A stretch of 64,000 nucleotides of DNA, from positions 21,087,967-21,151,966 of the forward strand of contig JBANSL010000004.1 of NCBI GenBank assembly GCA_037127255.1. The letters are read 5' to 3'. Made by a program: the position numbers and the translations under genes. Positions 37,262-47,238 of this stretch are shown here, one piece after another; position 1 is the stretch's first letter; the number at the start of each line of letters is the position of its first letter. The stretch comes from Persicaria tinctoria (Eukaryota; Streptophyta; Magnoliopsida; Caryophyllales; Polygonaceae). The notes under the pieces are model-generated. The model was given only the letters and a program-made list of their open reading frames with translations, ran no database searches and was not told the DNA's origin.

Positions 37262-38844
37262 GGCAATCAATCGCGCCTTAGGTAGTCAGTTCTCACTGTT
37301 TCTTTGAGTTAGTTTGCAGGTGTATGCGTCGTTCTGTTCAAACACCTGAGTTTGACAGCTTAGACGAACCGGAGCGCTACCTACACATCCACTCCAAACT
37401 CAAAAGGATCATGTCGGCCGCTGAGACACAGGAACAGCTGGTCGCTAGGCTTACCAGGGAATTGGCCGCAAAGGATGCTGTTATCGCCGCTGAGAGAGCA
37501 GCAAGGGAACAAGCACAAGCTGAGCTTGCCCAGTATCCAACCACGGCAGAGGACTACATGCACCCAACTCTCGTCGTGCCTGAATCGGCGATTCTAATCC
37601 CTGAAAACTCTTTTGAAATTCGCACTCAATTTCTTATAGAGCTTAAAAATAATGCCTTTTACGGCAGATTTAATGAGTGTCCTCTTGAACATATTACTAA
37701 TTTTCATGATATGTGTCGTACTCTTGCAGAAGGTACAACCTTGGAATATGTCAAGATGAAATCTTTTCGCTGGTCTCTCGCTGGGCCTGCACTGAAATGG
37801 ATGGAAGGGCTGAAAGCAAAATCACTCACAACCTGGGCCCAAGTAGAGCAAGAGTTTCTAAACAAATTCTTCCCGCCTGCCAAAACAGCACATCTCCGCC
37901 AGAAAATCACCGCCTTTAAACAGCAGAAAGGGGAACCGCTGGCAAGGGCATGGGAACGCTACAAGGAACTGCTACGATCTTGCCCTACTCATGGACAACC
38001 ACCCTACATCATTCAGGAGATCTTCTTCAACTCTCTTGATCAAGTCACTAAGGACAGAATCAACAATTATACTCGCTACGAGTATCTGACGATGCCGCCA
38101 AGTGACGCATGGGGTGTGCTAGAGAAACTCACTACCTACGACAACAAGTATGGGTCTACTGTAACCTATGAAGAGAACCCATACGCCAGGCCAGCACCAT
38201 CTATGCCTCTCTATGAGCCACCAAAGGAAATTGATCCAGATGTTAGGGAGCAATACTACAGAGACCAGAATAAGAAGCTCATCAAGCAAGTAAAGTATCT
38301 CTCTGTCAACCAGCCTTGCATAGAATGCGGATCGCAAAGGCACACCACTACTGAGTGACCACACACAGAGCAAGTCAGGCTGGCAGAGCATCATGAGGAT
38401 GTAGCTTACGCAGGGGGACCCAATCGCTACATGGGGGACCAAAGGTTTCAGCAACCACAATGGAACCAAGGTGTCCCTAGGAATCCCCCGCCCTACAGAG
38501 CTCCAGGACATCCGGAAAGGGAGCAGAAAAAGGATGATATACAGACAGTCCTGGAGGAAATACGGAGGAACCACTCAGAAACTAGGCAATCTTTCAACTC
38601 CGTCTATACTCAGATGCAAGGTGTCAACTCTAGGCTTGGGGAAATTGATATCTGGCGGAAATCAGTTGATACACAGATTGGTCAGCTAGCAACAGGAATC
38701 CCCAGACAGCCAGGGACACTTCCAGGATCTTCAAAACCAAATCCTAAGGGAAAGACTGGACACATTGCTGCTATCAAACTTAGAAGCGGCCATCAACTGC
38801 AAGAGCCAGAGGTCGGAAAGCAGCAGAACGACGAGGAACATCAA

Positions 38845-39010
38845 ATCGATCTCGACAAAGCCGTGCTCGATCTCGACAAGAGCCTAGTCGACCTCGAGGA
38901 GACACTTCCAGAATCTTCGTCTGCACCACACAGCAACTCGACTGGGCCCAATCTCGTCGATGTCGACAAAGGCCTTGTCGATGTCGAGGAGCCCCTGGTC
39001 GACATAGAGA
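38845..39010 (+). repeat. coding TCGA-NN-TCGA repeat, linker 1 of B
   Basis: About seven pairs such as TCGATCTCGA, TCGACCTCGA and TCGATGTCGA at irregular spacing, in frame to give alternating hydrophobic and acidic residues (DLDKSLVDLEE). The matching linker of A (45430-45640) uses mainly TCGATATCGA and TCGACATCGA. Confidence 0.9.
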
Positions 39011-39904
39011 AGTCTGCAGCATCTCCGACGTCTGTTCTGGCTCCGACTCGGAAAAAGAAGCTGCCTTTCCCCACAAAATCTCTAAAGGACCCGGCAGAGA
39101 AAAAGTTTCAGCGCTTCATCAAGATGCTTCAGAAGCTCAACGTCACCATCCCCTTCACAGAAGCTCTCAATGAAATGCCATCTTATGTCAAGTTCCTAAA
39201 GGAGATTTTGAGCAAAAAGCGATCGATGGCTGAAATCACAGAGGAGTGCAGCCATCTGGACATATTGGAGAAGAGGCCGGATCCTGGTAAGTTTGCTATA
39301 ACTATTGGATTTGGCCCATACAAAATTAATGCCCTATGTGATCTTGGAGCTAGTGTGAGTATAATGCCTTTAACGATTTGGTCCAAGATTAAGATAGGTG
39401 CCTTGGAGCCTGTGGATGCTAGACTTTACATGGCCAACAACACGGTGGTCATCCCCACAGGCATGGTGGAAAATGTCCCAGTACAAGTAGGTAAATTCTT
39501 CGTCCCTGCTGATTTCTTAATAGTTGATATGCAAGAAGATCCTGCTTGTCCAATTATTTTAGGAAGACCATTCTTGGCAACGGTGGATGCCAACATAAGC
39601 GTAAGGAAAGGAGTGCTCACCTTCAACATCAGCGATGAGGTAATTGAGTATTCCTTTAATAAAACTGAAAGGCATACAGGTCCAATGGAAGAGGTCAAAT
39701 CTATCTCAGCTGGCTACATCACCTGCGGGGAACCCAAGGTCAGAAATATGACCCCTGAAGAGATAGAAAAGAGGGACATGGAGGCCCAGGTGGAAGAGAT
39801 CATGGCAATCCTCAAGGAAAACACAGAGAATCCAATCAACACGGACCAAGGTAAGTCGTTGTGGATTCATTATTTTTCGGATGCCTTGACAGGGACTAAG
39901 TATG

Positions 39905-40440
39905 GGGTCAAGATCGACCAGGGCTCCTCGACATCGAGTAGAGCCCTAGTCGATCTCGACCAGACCAAGGCGACTCCACCAGCACCAGCATCGTCGAGCA
40001 GCGAACCAGACAAACCAGCCTCGTCGATCTCGACAAGACTTGTCGAGGTCGACCACCACTCGACGGCTTCAGCTTTTGCTTCCTCGACGCTGACGAAACC
40101 AGAGCCAGGATCGTCGTCGATCTCGACCATCCTTGTTGAGATCGACCACCAGACGAGGAGCCCAGATCCACCTTCCTCGACGACGGCGACTCCAGGACCA
40201 GAACCCTACTCGACCTCGAGTAGGCTTGTCGAGGTCGACCACCACTCGGCTCCACCAGATCCGCCTTCGTCGATGAGCAAACCACCAGGAGCGGAACCCT
40301 TGTCGAGGTCGACCAGGCTTGTCGAGATCGACAAGACCTGTCCTTCGTCGACTTCTGAATCTTCGACCAGATCACCACCAGAGCCTGCAGTCTTGTCGAG
40401 ATCGACTAGCCCTAGTCGAGATCGACCAAACACAGTGGTT
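39905..40440 (+). repeat. coding TCGA-NN-TCGA repeat, linker 2 of B
   Basis: More than a dozen pairs (TCGACATCGA, TCGATCTCGA, TCGAGGTCGA and variants) separated by Ser/Pro/Thr codons. Together they code for a S-I-S-T-R-L-V-E-V-D type low-complexity chain. No stop is created in several frames because TCGANN is open in every phase. Confidence 0.9.
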
Positions 40441-40764
40441 CCCGATTCCGTCTCTGCGAAGGTAAGTCAAGGTATGGATCTTTCTTCGCCTATTTCCATT
40501 AAAAATTTATCTATACATGGGAGAGGTCTGCCCTGGTATGTGCGATTGTGCAGGAGTTCCAATGATGAGCCTAAGGAGTATGAAGTTGGAGACAAGCTCT
40601 ATGTCTCTAAATCAAAGGATCATTGGTTTCCCAACAAATTCAACAAGAAGCGGATGGGACCGTTCGTGGTGAACAAGATCCATTCTGGAGGATTACAGCT
40701 GATGGACAAAAATGGAGTCTTATTTGAGGCCCAAGCTACATGGGCTCTGCAGATGCCACCTTGA

Positions 40765-42240
40765 GCGTTAATGGAAAGTCGGCCTAGCGACTATAAAATC
40801 TAGAGCATGTACATAGACTTTTTAGGACTTTTTGAGACTTTGTTTTGTTTGTTTTTGGTTTTGAACATTTCTTTGGTTTTTGTTGTTTCTATTATGGGTA
40901 TATGTCTTCTACTTTTCAGGTCCATGGATAGAACCAAGCTACATTAAAAATCGGCCCAGGAGGTGCTTCCATTCGAAATTTAGAGGCTCTGCACACCTGT
41001 CTTGTGAGTTTCTTTCTTTACCCTTACCTTGTTTTTTTTTATATACAGTGAGGACACTGTAATGTTTAAGTATGGGGTGGGGGAAGGGCTTACTTTATGC
41101 ATATTTGATTTATTTGACATGACTTGTGCATTATTTCTTGGAATTGCTACATGGCTATTTTGGAATGCATTATTTATTTATGTGCTTATATGCATGTTTT
41201 CCAAAGTTTTGAAAAATGACCCCCATTGAAATTTTTGAATAATGTCATGGAAGCTTTAATTGGACTCGACGATGCAAAATTGAATTCATTAGAGATATAG
41301 CATGAAATTGCCTAGTAAAGGGAAGTCACAATGAAGTGCATTATTTCTTGAAAACCATGAAAGGAGGTAAAATTTGAAGTTGCTTTTGACATGTTGCATG
41401 ATAAGATGATGGAGGAATTTATATTTCCATATAATGCTCATTGTTAAATCCTAGCCTTACCTATGCTTATGCATCACAAAAGCCATAATATGCCCTATTT
41501 CAAATATTGCTCCACATGATCTAAATATTTCCATTCTTTACCTTATCCGGGGATTATGTTGAGAATGATGTTACATTATGGAGATTATCATATGGTGGTG
41601 TTGTGATTATTAACATTATTGGAGTTTGGAAGGAAATTATTTAAAATATATGGAAAATTTAATGAGTGAAAGAAAATCCAATCACCTCAGGAGATAAAGG
41701 TAGATGACCCTGCTCTCTGAGATAATAGTTTGGAGAGATGGGACACATTGTGAGGAGTCCAAAGCACTAAGTATTCGGGGCCATTCATGACACCCATGTT
41801 TGCGACTCGCGAGAAGGCAGTGCTGAGGTTAGAGAGGTAAAAGCATTATTATTGAGAAAAAGCATTATGAAAGGTGATGAATCAAATGGAGAAGGAATGT
41901 GGAAATTCAATTTGGAAAATACTCCATTTCCCCGGATCAAAAGCACCACATTGCCAAAATTTGCCCACCTTTAGCCTTTTACCAATCTACTCCTTCATGA
42001 GCTTAAATTGAAGTCTTCTTGATTATTAATGCTTTGTCATGAATGAATTATTTTTTGCATAACCCTCCTTTTATGAGTAGATGTTGCTTTTACATATTTG
42101 CACGTGCATGAATCTGTGACACTAGTACCTTTTCGAGGATGGTAATTGATTGCAGGGACGTATAAGAATGAATCTAAGATGTTGAGAGTTTGAATTCTTC
42201 CCCTGAATGACAAATAAAAGTATTGCTTGAGGACAAGCAA
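40765..42240 (+). other. element B 3' non-coding tract
   Basis: About 1.5 kb, AT-rich, without conserved ORFs. It is collinear with 32735-34230 of A in reverse. An internal purine tract at 41068-41088 is described separately. Confidence 0.7.
41068..41088 (+). promoter_or_regulatory. internal polypurine tract (possible second plus-strand primer)
   Basis: AAGTATGGGGTGGGGGAAGGG repeats the core of the terminal purine tract (AAGTATGGGGTG) 1.2 kb upstream of it. It is conserved in A at about 33919-33941. Use as a primer is inferred. Confidence 0.5.
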
Positions 42241-42258
42241 GCTTAAGTATGGGGTGTT
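42241..42258 (+). other. element B polypurine tract
   Basis: GCTTAAGTATGGGGTGTT directly abuts the 3' LTR and is identical in A. It is the presumed plus-strand primer. Confidence 0.8.
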
Positions 42259-44579
42259 TGTTGTGAGCTGAATCTGCCATGTTTTACAGTAACTTTTATA
42301 TCAATTTTTGTATACATTGCATTCATTTGGGTTTAGATAGTACAGAATCTATGTAGTTTATGTTTATTTGCCAAATTATGGAATCTACACTAGTTTCTGT
42401 TTAATTCGCAGAAATCGAGGCGTTTTACAGCAATTCTACAGAAGGTCGGAAAAGCTCGGAAAACCACTACAGAAGTCCAAGGTCAAAGCAGCGGAACCAG
42501 TCTGAGAGTCAAGGCTACTCGATCTCGAGTAGGCCTACTCGACCTAGACGAGCATGTCCGAGCACAGCTTGGTCGAGAAGAGCCTGATCGAGCAAGCCAG
42601 ACTAACCCGGCTCCAGAGCCTACTCGATCTCGAGGACCACTAGTCGAGATCGACGAAGCCTCAGCGCCATGCCCGGAGTCGACAAGGAGAGGAGCCGAGG
42701 ACGAAGCCGAGGACGACCAGACGAGACTCGCTGCCAGCGACTCGACTCGCTACAGCGGACCACTCGCCGCCGCGGAAAAATTCGCTACCAGCGGATGAGG
42801 CAACTCGCGGAAGCGGAAAGGAAGGACACCACCCAACTCGATCTCGAGGACCCGTTGTCGAGGTCGACGAGACGCTGAGTCCAGATCCGAGCTTGTCGAG
42901 GAGAGTCACTCGAGAAGACCTAGTCGGCAAGCCACCTTACTCGAGGTCGACTAGGGCTTGTCGAGGTCGACGAGCGCCTGAGTCCTTGTCCGAGCCAGTT
43001 GAGCACGCCAACCCGAGGAAGCTTTGTCGATGACCTAACCCTACTCGACATCGACTAGCTTTTGTCGAGGTCGACGAGCACCAGTGACCAAGTCCAAGCC
43101 ACATCGAGAAGATCTAGCCGAGGAAGTCCACTCGAAGAACCACCCTACTCGAGGTCGACGAGCCTTACTCGAGGTCGACTAGAGACGTGTCCAGCAGCTT
43201 CTCGACGAGGACTTGTTCGACTAGACTTGGGATTCCTTGGGGCCGAAGGCGGAAGATTCTATCCGATTCCATCAAGTTCTATCATCAAGGAGACAAGATC
43301 TATCAAGACATGAAGACCTACCTTAATTAGTTTTATCTTTTCTTTATAGATTTATTTCCTTAAAGCATTTATTTATCTTTTAGCAATTTAGATATAATTT
43401 TAGATAGGGATAGATATCTTCTTTCCTAGAATAGCTAGGGAATGAAGGCTATAAATAAGGCCCTAGGGGGCTCAGTTTTATTCATTCAATTCCAGATCAC
43501 AATTCCAATTCCATCAACGATTCAATTCCAGTAGAGAAGTTTAGGAGTTCTAAGGTTTTTAGGGTTTTGGCTTTCTGCGAAAGTTGATTGCCAGGATTGT
43601 AAAAGGCTTTGAATTTAGTTTTAATGCAAGTTTCTTTTCATCAATCAATGTCTGTTATTGCGATGAGGCGTGAGTAGTCCACCCACTTCTGGGGCGGGGG
43701 TGAGCCCGACGGTGGCCATGTGAGGCGATGCGATAAAGGTCAGATCTTTGTGTGCGATTCATCTTCTATCCCTATGAGCATGATTCTTTTGCGAGAGTTG
43801 AAGGTGATCCTTGTTTGTGTTATTGAAGCGAAAGTGATCTTAATGCAACTTGGATTAATTATGTGAAAAAGGGTTAGTAACAATTAGGGTTTATGCGAAA
43901 GCCTCTATTTGCCTATTTGTTAATGACGAAAGTTATTTGATGGAAAGCATGATTTTTTATGCCTTTATGTGTCACTTTGCATGGTTATCTTTGTGGTGTT
44001 GAAACCCTGGCCTTGGAAGTCTTTTAATATATTGAAGTTTATTTCTGTCGAAATTCTGCGTTTGTCTTTAATTCTGCAATTTACAGTTTTCTGCATAGTT
44101 ACTCGATACAGAGGAGATCTTGTCGATCTCGAGGAGGACCTTTGTCGAGGTCGAGGAGAGCTTAGTCTAGGTCGAGTTGAGTTCTTTTCTGTTGTCGATT
44201 TCTGAAGTTTATGCCTTTACTGTTTCTTGTCGAGATCGAGTACCTCTTGTCGAGGTCGAGTAGCCTTTGCTTTTGCTTTACTTTTCGTTTTTGCTTTGCT
44301 TTGCTTTATTTCTTGCTTTGTTCTTTGCTTTTATTTTGTTTGCCCTTGCCGGGTTTATTTGTTTCTTTCCTTGTTTTTTGTGTTTCTGTCTTTCTGCTAT
44401 TCTGCCTGTGAGAATTTACAGCTACCTGAGAACTGCTGACGTGCTTCCTCGTGGATTCGATCCTGACTATTCTCTTACTACAACGGGAGGAAGTCTTGTA
44501 TTTATTTGCTGAGACAGGGAAGTCAGTCTGATCTATATTTCATATTTATTTCATACTTGACCATCCTCCTGCAACAACA
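42259..44579 (+). repeat. element B, 3' LTR
   Basis: Same length as the 5' LTR (2321 bp), nearly identical, with the TATA box at 43449-43457. Differences include GAGCTGAATC against GAGTTGAATC near the start and CTCCTGC against CTCATGC near the end. Confidence 0.95.
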
Positions 44580-44605
44580 AAAGAGTTAGTCGACGTCGAC
44601 TTACC

Positions 44606-47155
44606 TTAGTCGATGTCGAGCAGATCCTCTGTGTCGTCGTTCAGGATGGCCATGATCTTCTCCACCCGGGCTTCCACATCCCTCTTTTCCAGCTCTCCAG
44701 GAGTCATATTTCTTACCGTAGGCTCCCCGCAAGTGATGTAACCAGCTGATATAGCTTTTACCTCTTCCATGGGACCTGTGTGCCTTTCAGTTTTATTAAA
44801 AGAATACTCAATTACCTCATAGCTGATGTTGAAAGTGAGTACTCCCTTCCTTACGCTTATGTTGGCATCCACTGTCGCTAAGAAGGGCCTTCCTAGAATA
44901 ATTGGACAAGCAGGGTCCTCCGCCATATCAATAACTAAGAAATCAACAGGGACAAAAAACTTACCTACTTTTACTGGCACATTGTCCACCATACCTGTTG
45001 GGATGACCATCGTATTATTTTCCATATAAAGCTTGGCATCCACAAGCTCTAGGGCGCCTATCTTAATCTTGGACCATATCGTTAAAGGCATTATACTCAC
45101 ACTAGATCCAAGATCACATAATGCATTAAATTTGTATTGACCAAATCCAATGGTTATAGCAAACTTACCTGGATCTGGCCTTTTCTCAAGTATGTCCATA
45201 TGGCTGCACTCCTCTGTCATCTCAGCTATTGACCGCTTTTTGGTTAGAATCTCCTTGAGGAACTTGGCGTAGGATGGCATTTCATTGAGAGCTTCTGTGA
45301 AAGGTATTGTGACGTTGAGCCTTTGAAGCATCTTGATGAAGCGCTGAAACTTCTTCTCTGCTGGGTCCTTTGGAGATTTTATGGGGAAAGTCAACCTCTT
45401 TTTCTGATTCGAAGCCAGAACAGATGTCGGAGTTGCTGCAGACGGGTCAATATCGACTGGGCTTTCCTCTATATCGACTGGTTTTTCCTCGATATCGACT
45501 ACTGTAGTCGATTTCAAGTTGTTGTGCTGTCCAGACGAAGGGTGGCAAGTTATCTCCTCGACATCGAGTTCCTTGTCCTCGATATCGAGTTTCCTCTCCT
45601 CGACATCGACCAAGGTCTGGTCGATATCGACTTGTTGTTCAACTCCGTTGTCATGCTGTTTTCCAACCTCTGGCTCGCGTAGTTGGTGCCCGCTCCTGAG
45701 TTTCACAGCAGCGATGTGTCCGGTCTTCCCCTTAGGATTTGGTTATGAAGATCCAGGGAGCGTACCTGACTGTCTGGGGACACCTGCTGCTAGCTGGCCA
45801 ATCTGTGTATCAATTGATTTCCTCCAAACATCAATTTCTCCAAGTTTTGTATTGATGTTCTGGAACTGATTGTTGATGGTGCCCTGATTCCGGCGCATTT
45901 CGTCAAGGATATGATGTAGGTCATCCTTCTGCTGGTCCCTTTCTGGATTTCCTGGAGCTCTGTAGGGCGGGGGGTTCCTAGGAGCACCTTGGTTCCATTG
46001 TGGTTGCTGAAACCTTTGGTCCCCCATATAACGATTGGGACCCCCTGCGTAAGCTACCTCTTCATGGTGTTCTTCCAACCCAACTTGCTCTGTGTGTGGG
46101 CACTCAGTAGTGGTGTGCCTATGTGATCCGCATTCGATGCAGGGCCGGTTGACAGAAAGTTAATTTACTTGCTTGAGGAGCTTCCTATTCCGATCTCTAT
46201 AGTATTGCTCCTTGACATCTGGGTCGATCTCCTTAGCAGGCTCGTAGAGAGGCATGGATGGGGCTGGCCTGACATATGCATTATCCTCATAGTTGATTGG
46301 AGTCCCATACTTGTTGTCATAGTTGGTCAGCTTGTCGAGGGCAGCCCATGCGTCAGCTGGTTGCATTGTCAGATACTCATAATGAGTATATGTGTTGATC
46401 CTATCCTTAGCAGCAAGGTCAAGAGCATTGAAGAAGATCTCCTGAACGACGCAAGGTTGTTGTCCATGTATAGGGCAGGATCGCAGTAGATCCTTATAGC
46501 GTTCCCAGGCCTTTGCTAGCGGCTCTTCAGGCTGCTGTTTGAAAGATGTAATCTTTTGGCGAAGGAGCGCTGTCTTGGCAGGAGGAAAGAATTTATTGAG
46601 AAATTCCTGCTTTACTTGAGCCCATGTTGTGAGGGATCGTGGACGGCGACCCTCAAGGCACTTCAATGTTGGACCCGCTAGAGACCAACGGAAAGCCTTC
46701 ATCAAGATGTACTCCAAGGTGGTACCTTCAGCAAGAGTACGACACATATCAGTAAAGTTGGTAATATGTTGAATAGGGCATTCATTAAATCTACCATGAA
46801 AAGCATTATGGTTAATTTCTATTAAGAAAGGAGTGCGAATTTCATAGTTATTCTCAGGGATTACAATAGCCGATTTAGGCACGACGAGAGTCGGGTGCAT
46901 GTAATCCTCTGCGGTGGTTGGGTACTGGGCAAGCTCATCTTCCAATTGCCTCCTTCGCGCAGCTTCCTGTTCTCTGCCTGCTCTCTCAGTGGAGAGAACA
47001 GTATCCTTGGTGGCTAACTCAGCTCGAAGCCTCTGTATCAGTTGTTCCTGTGTTTCTGCAGCCGTCATGGCTCTTTTTAGTTTAGCTTGGATGTGTATAA
47101 GGCATTCTGGTTCGTCTAAGTCGTCAAACTCAGGTGGTTGACCAGAACAGCGCAT
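44606..47155 (-). pseudogene. element A Gag-protease, with three in-frame stops
   Basis: On the minus strand, one frame from ATG at 47155 down to the B insertion, with TAA codons at 46160-46162, 45743-45745 and 44606-44608. Gag shows FNECPIQHITNFTDMCRTLA, AFRWSLAGPTLKCLEG and KQEFLNKFFPPAKTALLRQK. The CCHC knuckle keeps all four ligands (CIECGSHRHTTTEC), unlike B. The acidic repeat linker (VDIEEKPVDIEESPVDID) and the protease with active site DLGSS follow, in the same order as B. Relative to B the frame is intact apart from these stops. Without them A and B would have the same domain order. Confidence 0.88.
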
Positions 47156-47217
47156 ACACCTGCGAAGTACCTCAAAGCAAACGTGATATTTAACTACCTA
47201 AGACGCGAATGATTGCC

Positions 47218-47235
47218 TCCCCGGCAACGGCGCCA
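47218..47235 (-). other. element A primer-binding site (tRNA-Asp)
   Basis: On the minus strand TGGCGCCGTTGCCGGGGA follows the 47239-49655 LTR after three bases, identical to B. It sets the direction of A as minus. Confidence 0.92.
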
Positions 47236-47238
47236 ATT

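Larger units (their letters stand above)
37324..40764 (+). pseudogene. element B Gag-protease-GPF fusion frame with one internal TGA
   Basis: One frame of 1146 codons from ATG 37324, interrupted only by TGA at 38356-38358 (codon 345). Gag has FNECPLEHITNFHDMCRTLA, SFRWSLAGPALKWMEG and EQEFLNKFFPPAKTAHLRQK, the Retrotrans_gag core of Athila type. A CCHC knuckle begins CIECGSQRHTTTE, and the TGA replaces its last cysteine. Codons 508-563 are an acidic V/L-D-L-D linker made of TCGA repeats. The aspartic protease follows, with active site DLGAS at 673-677 and IILGRPFL later. A second repeat linker spans about codons 861-1038. The last 96 codons are a tail with EYEVGDKLYVSKSKDHWFP and GPFVV (Gly at 1112), like an Athila integrase C terminus. 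RT, RNase H and integrase core are absent. TGA readthrough is possible but unproven. Confidence 0.85.
34920..44579 (+). mobile_element. element B: young Athila-like non-autonomous retrotransposon
   Basis: 9660 bp with LTRs of identical length (2321 bp each) and the target duplication AAAGA at 34915-34919 and 44580-44584. It is inserted in A in opposite orientation. The order is LTR, tRNA-Asp primer site, one frame for Gag, protease and GPF tail broken only by one TGA, a non-coding tract with two purine tracts, LTR. There is no reverse transcriptase, RNase H or integrase core. By eye I count about 17 differences between the LTRs, most of them transitions, so it is the youngest insertion in the nest. 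Confidence 0.95.
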
